From contig NZ_FQXG01000002.1 in assembly GCF_900129905.1 (NCBI RefSeq), forward strand, positions 62,001-126,000: DNA of 64,000 nucleotides, given 5' to 3'. The translations under genes and the position numbers were made by a program. A model generated the notes under the pieces. The model was given only the letters and a program-made list of their open reading frames with translations. It did no database searches and was not told the DNA's origin. Positions 8,931-17,762 of this stretch are shown piece by piece. Positions within the stretch are counted from its first letter, which is position 1. Each line of letters begins with the position of its first letter. This DNA comes from Ferrimonas marina (GTDB taxonomy: Bacteria; Pseudomonadota; Gammaproteobacteria; Enterobacterales; Shewanellaceae).

Positions 8931-9779
8931 ATGCAATGGCGTGGGCGTAAACAGAGTCAAAACGTGCAGGATCGTCGCGGCAGTGGCCGTCGGGTGACGG
9001 CGGGGAAAGGGGGGCTGATCGGCATCCTCATCCTGCTGGCCGGGTGGTACTTCGGTATTGATCCCGCCGTGCTGTTTGGCGTCGCCAATCTCACCGGTGT
9101 CGGCGAGTCTGCACCAACCGCATCGGCCCCGCCGGCAGACGATGAAGCGGCCCAGTTCACCTCGGTGGTGCTGGCGGATACGGAAGTGTTCTGGGGTAAC
9201 CAGTTTCGCCAATCCGGACGCCAGTACCAGGAGCCCAAGCTGGTGCTGTACCGGGGCCAGACCCAGACCTATTGCGGCACCGGCCAGTCCGCCATGGGTC
9301 CGTTCTACTGCCCGGCGGACGCCACCATCTACATCGACCTGAGTTTCTACGACGAGCTCAAACAAAAGTTGGGGGCGCCGGGGGATTTTGCCCAGGCCTA
9401 CGTGGTGGCGCACGAGGTGGGACACCACGTGCAGAACCTGCTGGGGATCAGCAACGCCGTGCATCAACGTCAGCAGCAGATGAGCAAGACCGAGGGCAAC
9501 CAGGAATCGGTCAAGCTGGAGCTGCAGGCGGATTGCTTTGCCGGCGTCTGGGCCAGCTACATCGAGTCGCAGCAGTGGCTGGAGCAGGGAGACCTGGCGG
9601 AGGCGATCCAGGCGGCGGAGGCGATTGGCGATGATCGCCTACAGCAGCAGTCACGGGGACGGGTGGTGCCCGACAGCTTTACCCACGGCACCTCCGCCCA
9701 GCGCATGTTCTGGTTCCAAACCGGTTTTGATTCCGGGGACCCGACCCAATGCGATACCTTCAGCCACCCCTCTTTGTGA
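8931..9779 (+). CDS. ypfJ: YpfJ-type neutral zinc metallopeptidase family protein
   Basis: A 282-residue membrane-anchored protein. The N-terminal region is Arg/Gln-rich and cytoplasmic, followed by one transmembrane segment (about 29-42, [15 protein letters not shown]). The periplasmic domain has the zinc-binding HEVGHH at 161-166, preceded by AYVVA, and the downstream [12 protein letters not shown], whose Glu/Asp is the expected third ligand region. This matches the YpfJ/KPN_02809 family in length and layout. Substrates are unknown. The gene stands alone between a minus-strand DUF2235 gene and yhbQ. ATG 8931 was chosen as the start; ATG 8936 is out of frame. Confidence 0.85.
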   Translation: MQWRGRKQSQNVQDRRGSGRRVTAGKGGLIGILILLAGWYFGIDPAVLFGVANLTGVGESAPTASAPPADDEAAQFTSVVLADTEVFWGNQFRQSGRQYQEPKLVLYRGQTQTYCGTGQSAMGPFYCPADATIYIDLSFYDELKQKLGAPGDFAQAYVVAHEVGHHVQNLLGISNAVHQRQQQMSKTEGNQESVKLELQADCFAGVWASYIESQQWLEQGDLAEAIQAAEAIGDDRLQQQSRGRVVPDSFTHGTSAQRMFWFQTGFDSGDPTQCDTFSHPSL

Positions 9780-9867
9780 ATCCATTGAGCGCTTTATCCC
9801 ATTGAGGCTGGCCATCCAGCGGGCTTCACAGTAGCATGCCCGCTATCGCCCAACACTGCCCTGCCCC

Positions 9868-10143
9868 ATGTCCAAGCCCTGGTGGATCTACCTGATCCGA
9901 ACCCGTCACAACCTGCTCTATACCGGCATTACCACCGACGTTGAACGGCGCTTCAAGGAGCACAGCGAGGGCAAGCGTGGCGCCCGCGCCCTCAAAGGTA
10001 AGGGCCCACTGACCCTGGAGTTCCAGGCTGAGTTGGCCAGTCGCAGCGAGGCGCTAAGGTTGGAGTACCAGGTTAAGCAGTGGCCTAAGAGCCGCAAAGA
10101 GCGACTGATCCAGGGCAAGGAGTCGCTGCCAGGTCTTGACTGA
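9868..10143 (+). CDS. yhbQ: GIY-YIG domain protein, YhbQ-like
   Basis: A 91-residue single-domain GIY-YIG protein. [19 protein letters not shown] contains the 'iYll...lYtGiT' form of the motif, and R27 in VERRFKEH, the later E in [12 protein letters not shown] and the terminal Lys-rich segment follow the UPF0213/YhbQ pattern. Members may cleave branched or damaged DNA, but the cellular role is not settled. The last 59 bases overlap the convergent acetyltransferase gene. Confidence 0.85.
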   Translation: MSKPWWIYLIRTRHNLLYTGITTDVERRFKEHSEGKRGARALKGKGPLTLEFQAELASRSEALRLEYQVKQWPKSRKERLIQGKESLPGLD

Positions 10144-10615
10144 ACATCAAGCTGGCACACCACTGCCCCTCTAACTTGAGGCTATCGGCAAAGCGCTCCA
10201 GGCAACGAAAGCCCGCCCGTTTGAGGCTGCGCTGACAGGCAAGGTTGGCCTCAGCGCACAGTGCCACCGCCCGCTCTATCCCCAGCGGCTGCCAATGACT
10301 CAGGCGGATCGCCGCCAAGCTGCGCTGCACCAGCCCCAACCCCTCGAATCCCGGAAGCAGCATAAAGCCCAGCTCCACCGTGGCCTCACTCATCGGCAAC
10401 TGACGCCAGCCGATGATCCCCGCCGGCTCACCTTGATGCAGGATCACCTGGCTACACCAGTGGCTGTCCCCCCAGCACCAGGGCTGTAGCCGTTCCGCCA
10501 GCAGTTGCCGGATCTGCGCGTCGGTCATAACACGGTCGATGTGGCGCATCCGGTCCGGATCGCCGTAGAGGCGGGTTAACAGGGGGAGATCGTCGGATGA
10601 CAGCGGGCGTAGCAT
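10085..10615 (-). CDS. GNAT family N-acetyltransferase
   Basis: A 176-residue acetyltransferase of the RimJ/RimL style. [20 protein letters not shown] is the typical opening beta strand and helix, GIIGWRQLP and [20 protein letters not shown] give the central strands and acetyl-CoA loop, and [13 protein letters not shown] is the usual 'n-aSirvleKlGF' segment. The open frame continues to 10708, but ATG 10613-10615 has an AGGAG site and aligns with family starts; the upstream extension is a long hairpin (10652-10689). The acceptor substrate cannot be told. Its 3' end overlaps yhbQ tail to tail. Confidence 0.75.
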   Translation of the reverse strand: MLRPLSSDDLPLLTRLYGDPDRMRHIDRVMTDAQIRQLLAERLQPWCWGDSHWCSQVILHQGEPAGIIGWRQLPMSEATVELGFMLLPGFEGLGLVQRSLAAIRLSHWQPLGIERAVALCAEANLACQRSLKRAGFRCLERFADSLKLEGQWCASLMFSQDLAATPCPGSVALCGS

Positions 10616-10651
10616 GGTGGAGACTCCTGGGGTTTCCCTCAAGCTAAGCGA

Positions 10652-10689
10652 CACAGCGGGGCCAGGGCTGAAGCCCTGGCCCCGCTGTG
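10652..10689. other. Perfect 17-bp hairpin
   Basis: CACAGCGGGGCCAGGGC (10652-10668) pairs without mismatch with GCCCTGGCCCCGCTGTG (10673-10689) around a TGAA loop. It lies in the gap between the end of the LpxM-like gene (10765) and the start of the acetyltransferase (10615). Neither side has a T-run, so it is not a standard intrinsic terminator on either strand. It may be a 3' processing or stabilising structure, or a protein-binding site. Confidence 0.6.
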
Positions 10690-10764
10690 CAGGCCGTTTG
10701 ATTACCAACTTACTGCCGGTTGGCGTGGCTCAATAATGCTGGGATCAACAGGGCTTGAGCTAAC

Positions 10765-11706
10765 TCAGTACAGTTTGGGCTCGCCAAGCGGCCGGCTTTT
10801 CAGGATCTTCAAAAACCACATGTATTGATCCGGGTGACGGCCAATCAGTCGTTCCATCTGTTGATTGAGCAGGCGCGCCTCCTCGTCCTTATCCAGCTTG
10901 GCCAGCGGCAATGGCGCATCCAACTGGATCCGGGCACGGCCGTCGGTACCGACAAAACCAACACTGAGCGGCACCACCACGGCATCGGAGCAGCGGGCGA
11001 TGCGGCTGATCACCGGCAATGTCGCCTTCTGACAGGAGAAGAAGGGGGCGAACACGCTGCAGTGCTCTCCGTGGTCCTGGTCCGGCAGGTAGAACAGGCT
11101 GTTGCCCTGTTTAAGCTGGCGCACAATAGTGGGCATGCCGGCGTCGCGGTGGAACAGCTCGCCACCAAAGCGCAGACGCTGGCGATAAGCGGCCCAGTTC
11201 AGCACCGGGCTGCGATGGTGCTTAATCATGCCGATCATTGGCAAACCGGTCATCGCTAAGCCTGCCGCGGCGTACTCCAGGGCAAACATATGAGGCACCA
11301 GGAACACCACCGCCTTGCCTTCAGCTCGGGCAGCCTCCAGGTGAGCCAGGCCATCAATCTCGATCCGTTTGCTGAGAAAGCTTTTGCGTCGCAACGCCAG
11401 CTCGCCCAATCCCAGGCCGGTGCAGACAAAGGTTACCAGCAGTTGGTTGATCAGGCGCTCGCGCTTGGCTGCGCTCCAGTGCGGATAGCAGCTGGCCAGG
11501 TTCTTGCGCGCCACCGCCACCGGCTTGCGGCAGAGAGGCTTGAGCAGGCGAGCCAGGGGGTAAGCCAGCAAACGACGCAGTGAGGGTGGAACAAAGGCAA
11601 ACAGGGCAAGCAGGCCAACGGCCAGCCAGTCGAGCCAATACCTGGGGTGCAGCATGCGGGGGTGAAAGGGTACGCGGTAGGGTCCTTGCGCAGTGTGGGC
11701 GTCCAT
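10765..11706 (-). CDS. LpxM/LpxL-like lipid A acyltransferase (copy 1)
   Basis: A 313-residue inner-membrane acyltransferase of the HtrB/MsbB family, which adds secondary acyl chains to Kdo-lipid A. One transmembrane anchor lies at about 27-42. VPHMFALEY holds the catalytic H139-x4-E144 pair. YLPDQDHGEHCSVFAPFF and the C-terminal HPDQYMWFLKILKSRP are strongly conserved LpxM signatures. It sits 112 bases downstream of a second family member on the same strand, separated by a terminator, so the two are probably transcribed independently. The first residues to about 20 are more variable than in copy 2. Which copy is the true LpxM cannot be decided from sequence alone. Confidence 0.85.
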   Translation of the reverse strand: MDAHTAQGPYRVPFHPRMLHPRYWLDWLAVGLLALFAFVPPSLRRLLAYPLARLLKPLCRKPVAVARKNLASCYPHWSAAKRERLINQLLVTFVCTGLGLGELALRRKSFLSKRIEIDGLAHLEAARAEGKAVVFLVPHMFALEYAAAGLAMTGLPMIGMIKHHRSPVLNWAAYRQRLRFGGELFHRDAGMPTIVRQLKQGNSLFYLPDQDHGEHCSVFAPFFSCQKATLPVISRIARCSDAVVVPLSVGFVGTDGRARIQLDAPLPLAKLDKDEEARLLNQQMERLIGRHPDQYMWFLKILKSRPLGEPKLY

Positions 11707-11780
11707 CTTATGCCTTCCTGGCCTTATTGTTGTTTTTCGCCACCTTAACCCAAGCTGAACCTACCAACAACAAGGATCAC

Positions 11781-11807
11781 AAAAAAGCCCACGACAACGT
11801 GGGCTTT
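11781..11807 (-). terminator. Intrinsic terminator of the upstream lpxM-like gene
   Basis: On the minus strand AAAGCCCACG / CGTGGGCTTT forms a 10-bp stem (11784-11793 with 11798-11807, four-base loop) followed by a run of six T. It closes the acyltransferase gene that ends at 11819 and separates it from copy 1. Confidence 0.9.
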
Positions 11808-11818
11808 AATAAGGCAAA

Positions 11819-12799
11819 TCAGGGTTTTTGATAAGGCTCAGGCGCCCCATCCGGGCGGCTTCTCAGCAGCTTGAGGATCCACATGTACTGTTCAGGGTGC
11901 GGCGCGATCATCTGCTCCAGCTCCTGGCTCAGGGCCAGGGCATCCTGGTGTGGGTCATTGGGGTCCAGACCGGTCATAGCCGGTCGGATGTGGCCCTCAA
12001 ACACCCCCTGCTTGGGATCATAGGTGGCGTACATCGGGATCACCTTGGCTCCGGTGGCCTCCACCATCCGCCCCAGTGCCGGCAAGGTAGCTTTATCGGT
12101 GGCAAAGAAGGGCACAAACTCGCTGCGGCTGGGGCCGTGGTCCTGGTCCGGCAGGTAGTAGGCGATGTGCTCATGACGCACCGCATTGAGCAGCGCCTTG
12201 ATGCCATGCTTGCGGGTAAACAGCTTGCCCTGGAAGCGATTGCGGCCCAGCAGCATCATCCAGTCCAGCATCGGGTTCTTGTTGGGGTTCATCATGGTGG
12301 TCCAGCGATGGCCCCGGGAGGCCAGCAGCACCCCGGGGAACTCGATGGCCCAGCTGTGGGGCACCATCAGGATCACCGGCTCGCCAGCATCCAGCACCGC
12401 CGACAGGTGCTCCTCGCCGCGCAGTTTGATCACCTTCTGCAGGTAGCGCGGGCTGCGTACCGCCAGGATCCCGGTGGCAAACATCACCTGGGAAGCCCGC
12501 TCGAACATCTCATCCAGCACCTGTTCAGTCTGTTCAGGCGACCATTGCGGAAAACACAGGTTCAGGTTGACCCGAGCGCGGTGGCGAGCGCCCTTGGCAA
12601 CGCGGCCGACCGAGCGGCCCAGCGCCCCCGCCAGGGCATCACGCAGTTTACGAGGCCAGAATGCCATGAATAAGCCCAACAGCAGCGCCGCCCAAAGCCC
12701 CCAGTTCTTGGGGTGGAGGAAACGCCACTGAAAGTGGGGGCGATGATGATCATCAAACGCAGAAGACAATGCCTTCTCCCTATATTCTTTATAAGCCAC
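11819..12799 (-). CDS. lpxM: LpxM-like lipid A acyltransferase (copy 2)
   Basis: A 326-residue myristoyl/lauroyl acyltransferase family member. A membrane segment spans about 35-47, VPHSWAIEF holds the H148-x4-E153 catalytic pair, YLPDQDHGPSRSEFVPFF is the invariant block, and HPEQYMWILKLLRSRPDG closes the protein. The opening FQWRFLHPKNWGLW is typical of LpxM, which favours this copy as the orthologue. The start is GTG at 12797-12799 with an ACAGG site; no ATG occurs early in the frame. It shares domain layout with the gene at 10765, so the two are paralogues with perhaps different acyl chain or growth-condition preference. Confidence 0.85.
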   Translation of the reverse strand: MAYKEYREKALSSAFDDHHRPHFQWRFLHPKNWGLWAALLLGLFMAFWPRKLRDALAGALGRSVGRVAKGARHRARVNLNLCFPQWSPEQTEQVLDEMFERASQVMFATGILAVRSPRYLQKVIKLRGEEHLSAVLDAGEPVILMVPHSWAIEFPGVLLASRGHRWTTMMNPNKNPMLDWMMLLGRNRFQGKLFTRKHGIKALLNAVRHEHIAYYLPDQDHGPSRSEFVPFFATDKATLPALGRMVEATGAKVIPMYATYDPKQGVFEGHIRPAMTGLDPNDPHQDALALSQELEQMIAPHPEQYMWILKLLRSRPDGAPEPYQKP

Positions 12800-12929
12800 A
12801 CGCCTGTGGGTAAACCGCCGTATATTAGTAGTTCCCTGCCCCAGTGCAAGGACTCAGTGCAGAAAATCCAAACACGGTACAGTGTTCGTTAAAACAACAA
12901 CTTGCCCATCGATAGCCTGGAATCACAGC

Positions 12930-13388
12930 ATGTCACCAGCTAGCCCTTCAGCGTCATCAACTCCATCCTGCCACCCCAAGGTGGGGATTGGGGTCATCCT
13001 GGTTCGACAGGACGGTCACATTTTGGTGGGCAAACGCACCACCGCCCATGCCCCATTCTGGTCGATTCCCGGTGGCCACCTGGAGATGGGGGAGCAGTTC
13101 GAACAAACCGCGATGCGAGAGATGCAGGAGGAGACCGGACTGATCATCAGCGAACCCAAGGTGATTGCCGTCACCAACAACCTGCGCACCTACGCCCTGG
13201 AAGGGGTGCACACCATCTCGGTCTGTCTGGTGGCCCAACACCAAGGTGGCGAGCCCCAGCGGCTGGAGCCGGACAAATGCGCGGAGTGGCGCTGGGTCGA
13301 CCCGACAGATCTGCCACAACCCCACTTCGACGCCAGCGAGCAATCCGTCGCCTGCTACCTGGAGCAACGCTTCTACCAGGCCCCTTAA
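12930..13388 (+). CDS. Nudix hydrolase
   Basis: A 152-residue Nudix enzyme that would hydrolyse a nucleoside diphosphate linked to another group. The Nudix box is complete: G49-x5-E55-x7-REMQEETGL at 63-71. WSIPGGHLEMGE and the later EWRWVDPTDLPQP resemble the NUDT15/MutT-like ADP-ribose or NTP pyrophosphatase group. The frame is open from GTG 12882, but the extra 16 residues look unstructured and ATG 12930 fits the family better; neither start has a strong ribosome-binding site. It is divergent from lpxM and appears monocistronic. Confidence 0.85.
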   Translation: MSPASPSASSTPSCHPKVGIGVILVRQDGHILVGKRTTAHAPFWSIPGGHLEMGEQFEQTAMREMQEETGLIISEPKVIAVTNNLRTYALEGVHTISVCLVAQHQGGEPQRLEPDKCAEWRWVDPTDLPQPHFDASEQSVACYLEQRFYQAP

Positions 13389-13533
13389 TGCGACAAACCG
13401 TGACTGACCACAGAGCATGACGCTGACGGGGTAACCAGGAATTGAGCGGCGAACAGCAGTAGACGCGGATGGGTCGATAGCAAGTCAGTGGCAGGTCAAT
13501 GACCTTGGCGACGCTCGACGCGTCCCCTGCCCT

Positions 13534-14241
13534 TTAGCGGTCGATGACGTAGTCAAACTCGCTGTTGGGATAGGGCTCATCTTTGAGGGTGAAATGCCAC
13601 CACTCCTCCGGATAGTGCTCAAACCCTACCTGCTCCATCAACAATCTCAACAGCAAGCGGTTGCGCCGGGCCTCGGCGGAAACCTGGGCCGCTTCACTGT
13701 GGGAGCGTGGGTCAAAGCAATCGTAACTGCTGCCCATGTTCAGGCTTGGGTAAGGGCCCACTTCGGCCAAAGGCAGGCGACAATCGGCATTGAAGGCGGA
13801 GACGATCTGGGTGGGCGGCATCACCTCCACCAGGGTGACGTCCACAGCACTGCCGCGAGTGTGGCTGGAGCGCTCGGCGATGTACCCCAGCTGGAACAGG
13901 TCTTTCTTGTCGAATTGCGGGTAAAACCTGGGCTGGGTGTCGTTGTCACCACGATCCTCGCTCCAACGGACAAAGTGCTGCACTGCCTGCTTGGGTCGGT
14001 AGCAATCGTATACCTTGAGGCTCATGCCATAACGGTTAGCCAACCGCTGTGCCCGCTCCAACGCCAGGGCTGCGGGTTCGCTCAACCAGCAGCGCCCCAC
14101 CTCATAGCCATCCACTTCGCGTCCGATGAAATTATCGCCGCCGGCATAGCGCATCTCCTGCACGATGTCCGGCGCGTAGCGATCCAGCGGAACCAGGTAG
14201 GTTTGACTGGTAATGGAGGCGAGCAGCAGCCAGGGGGCCAC
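13534..14241 (-). CDS. ddpX: D-alanyl-D-alanine dipeptidase, VanX/DdpX family
   Basis: A 235-residue zinc peptidase of family M15D. The zinc and catalytic motifs are present: YDCYRP with R82, SSHTRGSAVD with H127 and D134, and EEWWHF with catalytic E213 and zinc ligand H216. The short hydrophobic start (APWLLLASI) may be a signal peptide, placing it in the periplasm where it would process D-Ala-D-Ala from peptidoglycan. The GTG start (14239-14241) lies two bases after the stop of the upstream GNAT gene, so translation is coupled. No VanHA or VanRS genes are near, so a cell-wall recycling role is more likely than vancomycin resistance. Confidence 0.85.
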   Translation of the reverse strand: MAPWLLLASITSQTYLVPLDRYAPDIVQEMRYAGGDNFIGREVDGYEVGRCWLSEPAALALERAQRLANRYGMSLKVYDCYRPKQAVQHFVRWSEDRGDNDTQPRFYPQFDKKDLFQLGYIAERSSHTRGSAVDVTLVEVMPPTQIVSAFNADCRLPLAEVGPYPSLNMGSSYDCFDPRSHSEAAQVSAEARRNRLLLRLLMEQVGFEHYPEEWWHFTLKDEPYPNSEFDYVIDR

Positions 14242-14243
14242 AA

Positions 14244-14726
14244 TCAGAGCCTCATGGCGTACCAGCGATCACAGCCGGTGTGACCACTGCTGCCCCAGGG
14301 GGCATCGAGTTCGCGAAACCCCAGGCTCTCATACAGCTGTTGGGCCTGGGTCATCGGCCCATAGGTTTCCAGGTAGCAATAGTTGTAGCCGGCCCGACGT
14401 GCGTACTGGATAAGACGGGCCACCAACGAGCGGCCGGCCCCCAACCCGCGGGCCCCCGGGGAGAGATACATCTTTTGCAGCTCACACACCCCCTTGAGAT
14501 GGCATTGGTAGGGTGCCAATCCGGCCCCACCGAGTATCTCTCCGCGCTTTTCCACCACCAGGTAACGGCTTCCCTCACCACTGTAGACCTGGCATAGGGA
14601 GTCCAACTCTGGATCGGCCCAGGCAAACCCTGGCTGATTAGCGCCAAACTCCGTTAACGCTGCACGGATGATCTCAGCAATCCGTGCATTATCCCGAGGT
14701 TCTATTGGCCGTAGCTCAAAACTCAT
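14244..14726 (-). CDS. GNAT family N-acetyltransferase
   Basis: A 160-residue acetyltransferase. LRPIEPRDNARIAEIIR opens the fold, LQKMYLSPGARGLGAGRSLV contains the acetyl-CoA binding R/Q-x-x-G-x-G/A loop, and YLETYGPMTQAQQLYESLGF is the closing helix and strand. The ATG is preceded by GGGAGCC. It is the first gene of a two-gene operon with the VanX-like dipeptidase, with only two bases between them. A substrate among cell-wall-derived amino acids or peptides is a reasonable guess from this coupling but is not shown. Confidence 0.8.
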   Translation of the reverse strand: MSFELRPIEPRDNARIAEIIRAALTEFGANQPGFAWADPELDSLCQVYSGEGSRYLVVEKRGEILGGAGLAPYQCHLKGVCELQKMYLSPGARGLGAGRSLVARLIQYARRAGYNYCYLETYGPMTQAQQLYESLGFRELDAPWGSSGHTGCDRWYAMRL

Positions 14727-14930
14727 TCAGGCTCCCTACCGTTGATTTGGCCGCCTCGCGGCGCTCAGCTTTCAATCGCTTTCGAATACTTATTATCAAA
14801 CACAGCTCACAAAGCCAACAACCCCGATCTTGCGTTTGGAGAAGTTTCGTTCACAATGCCACTCACATTTTTTCCGTCAAATGAAAGAAATACTGTCATT
14901 GGACGGCCAGTTAACCGAGTAGGAGGAAGT

Positions 14931-15197
14931 ATGGACTACGACATCGAGTTTCTGACCTTCATCCTGGCCATGGTAGTGCCGGTAAAGGTATTGCCCTGGG
15001 TCTTCATTGCCGCCTTGGGCTACAAGGGTCTGTTGGCGCGCAAAGCGCAACGTGACGAACGGGAACGCCAACGCCGTATGGCCAGATTGGCGGAACTGCG
15101 CAAGCCTAAGCAGGAACCGGAGCCAACCCTTAGCCCCGGCAGCCGAGCTCCGATCAGCGCCGATCACCTGCAATCTATGCTGATCCGCCGCGGCTAA
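14931..15197 (+). CDS. Small single-span membrane protein, type A
   Basis: An 88-residue protein with one transmembrane helix at about 7-30 (MDYDIEFLTFILAMVVPVKV...) followed by a highly charged cytoplasmic helix rich in Arg, Lys and Glu and a Pro-rich tail. The frame is open from 14742, but ATG 14931 has a near-perfect AGGAGGA site and matches the start of a second small gene at 17763. The two share the pattern D-DIE/M-L-ILAMVVP-K-LPW--IA--YKGL. I do not recognise a family. A layout of one helix plus charged tail recalls regulators or assembly factors of membrane complexes, but that is only analogy. Confidence 0.7.
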   Translation: MDYDIEFLTFILAMVVPVKVLPWVFIAALGYKGLLARKAQRDERERQRRMARLAELRKPKQEPEPTLSPGSRAPISADHLQSMLIRRG

Positions 15198-15217
15198 CCG
15201 CGATCTACCCCAGGCCC

Positions 15218-15243
15218 ACGCCCTGCCCTGCTGCAGGGCGTTT
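15218..15243 (+). terminator. Hairpin terminator after the small membrane protein
   Basis: ACGCCCTGC and GCAGGGCGT form a nine-bp stem (15218-15226 with 15233-15241) with a CCTGCT loop, followed by TTGTCC. It lies between two convergent genes and could serve either. Confidence 0.6.
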
Positions 15244-15261
15244 GTCCTACTGCCCCACCGA

Positions 15262-16212
15262 CTAACCCGTGACCCCCTGCCACTGCTGTGTCTGAGCCAG
15301 ACGCTGCAAACGCTGTGTCTGGGCCAGCGCATGCTCACCAATCCAGCGCTGCAGCGCCACCACCTCCTGGCGCGGCGAAAAAACGTAACTGTAGTAGCGC
15401 CAGGCACTGTGACTGATGGGCGTATGCCGGGGACAACACAGGTAGCCCTGCTCCAGTTCATCCAGTACCAGCAGCAGATCGGTTACCGTGGCGCCGTGGC
15501 CCGCCAGGCTGGCGCTCAGTGCCATATCCAGGGTGGTAAAGGTGGTCTGGCGCACACCCTTTCCCGGATCCTCCCCATACACGGCCAACCAGGCCTTCCA
15601 GTCGTGGTGGCCGAGGGTGGAATGTATCCGGGGCTGTCTCAGCAAACTGGCCAGATCGGCCGCATCACCGTCGGGACGGTTGGCACACACCGGCCCCATG
15701 TACTCTTCACGGACAAAGCGCAGCCGCTCGCTGTCGGGATAAAGCCCATGCTGACGGCTGTTGAAGATGTGCAGATCGCAATCCGTTGCCGCCCGGTCCA
15801 GCTCGGTTTCCTCCATGGTGGGCACCACCACGATCTCGTAGTCAGAGAAGTGCGCATTGAGCTCGGGGATCAGCGGCATCAGTGAGCGCATGGCGTAGCT
15901 GACGGCGGCCTTGATGACGATCCGCTGCGGCTGGACACCTCGCCAACTGCTGATCAGGCTCTCCAGCTCTCCATAGTGCTGACGCAGGCGTTCATACAGA
16001 TCCTGGCCCTGAGGGGTCAGCCGGATGCGGCGATGCTCCCGAAGAATAAGTGATGCATTGAGATCATGCTCCAGCTGCTTCACCTGACGGCTCACTGCGC
16101 TCTGAGTGACGTGCAGCTCCTTCGCGGCCTGGGTAAAGCTAAGATGCCTGGCAACAGCCTCGTAGACTTTAAATGCGGTGTGGGAATGGGGTAGCGCCGG
16201 ATAGGGCTTCAT
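15262..16212 (-). CDS. LysR family transcriptional regulator (GcvA-like)
   Basis: A 316-residue LysR regulator. The N-terminal winged helix-turn-helix (about 10-68) reads AFKVYEAVARHLSFTQAAKELHVTQSAVSRQVKQLE across its core, close to GcvA/AmpR-type members. The co-inducer domain follows. The frame extends to 16281, but ATG 16210-16212 gives the usual distance to the helix-turn-helix. It is divergent from a MATE transporter gene 103 bases away, the classic arrangement for a LysR protein and its target. CTCAATTGAG at 16256-16265 is a palindrome in the shared promoter region and a candidate binding half-site. The effector is unknown. Confidence 0.8.
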   Translation of the reverse strand: MKPYPALPHSHTAFKVYEAVARHLSFTQAAKELHVTQSAVSRQVKQLEHDLNASLILREHRRIRLTPQGQDLYERLRQHYGELESLISSWRGVQPQRIVIKAAVSYAMRSLMPLIPELNAHFSDYEIVVVPTMEETELDRAATDCDLHIFNSRQHGLYPDSERLRFVREEYMGPVCANRPDGDAADLASLLRQPRIHSTLGHHDWKAWLAVYGEDPGKGVRQTTFTTLDMALSASLAGHGATVTDLLLVLDELEQGYLCCPRHTPISHSAWRYYSYVFSPRQEVVALQRWIGEHALAQTQRLQRLAQTQQWQGVTG

Positions 16213-16255
16213 AAGCATTTGGCATGACTTGAGGGAATGCGTAAAGCCCATATTA

Positions 16256-16265
16256 CTCAATTGAG
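16256..16265. promoter_or_regulatory. Palindrome in the lysR/MATE divergent promoter
   Basis: CTCAATTGAG is a perfect 10-bp palindrome located between the divergent starts at 16212 and 16316. LysR proteins typically bind such dyads in the spacer. No footprint-level evidence can be drawn from sequence. Confidence 0.35.
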
Positions 16266-16315
16266 CGGACGAGGGAAGCAACGTAAGGTGTCGCCATCTT
16301 TATTAGGTGGTAGCC

Positions 16316-17668
16316 ATGAACGCATTAATCCGACTCTCTCTCCCCCTGGTCCTGTCCCAGCTCGTTACCATGGCGCTGGTGATGACCGACGTCTGGATGA
16401 TGTCACTGCTGGGCACCACCGAACTGGCCGCCGGCGGCCTTGGCGCATCGGTGTACACCTTTGTCTTCCTGCTGGCCGGCAGCACGGTAGGCTGCGCCGC
16501 CAACCTTATCGCCATCGCCTATGGTGAGCGTCAGCATTCTCCTGAGGCTGGCGATCGCAAGATCCGGGAAACCATCAAGGGCGGGCTGATGCTCTCGCTG
16601 CTGCTCTCGGTGCTACTGACCCTGAGCTTTTCTCTGGCCCCTGACGCACTGGCACTGGCGGCACAACCGCAAGCAGCAATTGAACTGGCGATGATCTACC
16701 TCGACCCGCTTAAGTGGGCCATGCTCCCGGCCCTGCTGTTGCTGGTCTTGCGTGGATTGACCAGTGCCTTCGGTGATACCCGTTCAGTGCTGCTGATGTC
16801 GCTGGCCACGGTCTTCCTTAACGTGCCGATAAGCTTCGTGCTCGCTTTTGGTCTGGACTGGGGTCTGGCCGGCCTGGGCGCCGGAACCGCCCTGTCCACC
16901 TGGCTGGTACTGACAGGCTATGCCCTGTGGGTGTTTGCCCGGCCCCGCTACCGCCTCTATGGCCCCTGGCGCCATTGGAACGAATATCGACCGGCTGCCA
17001 TGCTGCCGTTGCTGGCCATGGGCCTACCAATTGCCCTGGCAGCGGCACTGGAGCTGAGCCTGATCTACGGTGGCACCCTGATGGCGGGCACCATCAGCAT
17101 CGCCGCCCTGGCTCTGCACCAGATCCTGCTGCAGTGCCTTTCCTTTACCTGGAATATCAGCTTTGGTATCAGCCAGGCGGCAGCCATCCTGGTGGGCCGC
17201 GACCACGGGGCCGGACACCGGCCGGGGATCCTCGCCTGGTCTCGCCACAGCCTGGTGCTGATCAGCGCCGTCAGTGCCCTATTAGCACTGTTGTTCGTGG
17301 CCTGGCCCGAAGGGATTGCGGCGCTGTTCAACCTGGACGATGGCCAGGGTGGCTCGCTGACCCCACTATTGGCCTCGGTCATTTGGGTGGCCGCCCTCTG
17401 CTTCGTGGTGGATGCCTGGCAGCTGCTGGCCATCAACCTGTTGCGGGGCATGAAGATCGTCAACAGCCCAACGGTGCTGACCGCCATCGGTTACTGGTGC
17501 GTTGGCCTGCCCGTTGCCTGGCTGCTGTTGCCCAGCCTTGAGCTGGTGGGGATCTGGTTGGGGATCGCCGCAGGCCTGGGGGCCACGGCTCTACTGCTGT
17601 TGATGCAACTGCTTTGGGTGCTATCTCGCCGGCACCCCTCAAGCCCAGTCACACCGGCCCTGGCCTAA
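16316..17668 (+). CDS. MATE family multidrug/metabolite efflux transporter
   Basis: A 450-residue polytopic inner-membrane protein with twelve hydrophobic segments in two homologous halves, as expected for MATE. The opening LPLVLSQLVTMALVMTDVWM and FAVGGLGA-like TTELAAGGLGASVY are NorM-style, and the second half repeats the pattern near IALAAALELSLIYGGTLMAG. Transport would be driven by Na+ or H+. Start ATG 16316 has AGGTGG eight bases upstream; GTG 16307 is less likely. It is divergent from the LysR gene, which probably controls it. A related small membrane-protein gene begins 94 bases after its stop. Confidence 0.88.
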   Translation: MNALIRLSLPLVLSQLVTMALVMTDVWMMSLLGTTELAAGGLGASVYTFVFLLAGSTVGCAANLIAIAYGERQHSPEAGDRKIRETIKGGLMLSLLLSVLLTLSFSLAPDALALAAQPQAAIELAMIYLDPLKWAMLPALLLLVLRGLTSAFGDTRSVLLMSLATVFLNVPISFVLAFGLDWGLAGLGAGTALSTWLVLTGYALWVFARPRYRLYGPWRHWNEYRPAAMLPLLAMGLPIALAAALELSLIYGGTLMAGTISIAALALHQILLQCLSFTWNISFGISQAAAILVGRDHGAGHRPGILAWSRHSLVLISAVSALLALLFVAWPEGIAALFNLDDGQGGSLTPLLASVIWVAALCFVVDAWQLLAINLLRGMKIVNSPTVLTAIGYWCVGLPVAWLLLPSLELVGIWLGIAAGLGATALLLLMQLLWVLSRRHPSSPVTPALA

Positions 17669-17762
17669 GTGATCCCTTCGACCCTCATCGGGGTACAAAT
17701 GGCAGTTGGACATCGAGTCCTTCCGCCATCTTACTGGCCATTGAGTAGACGAGGGGGTTGCC

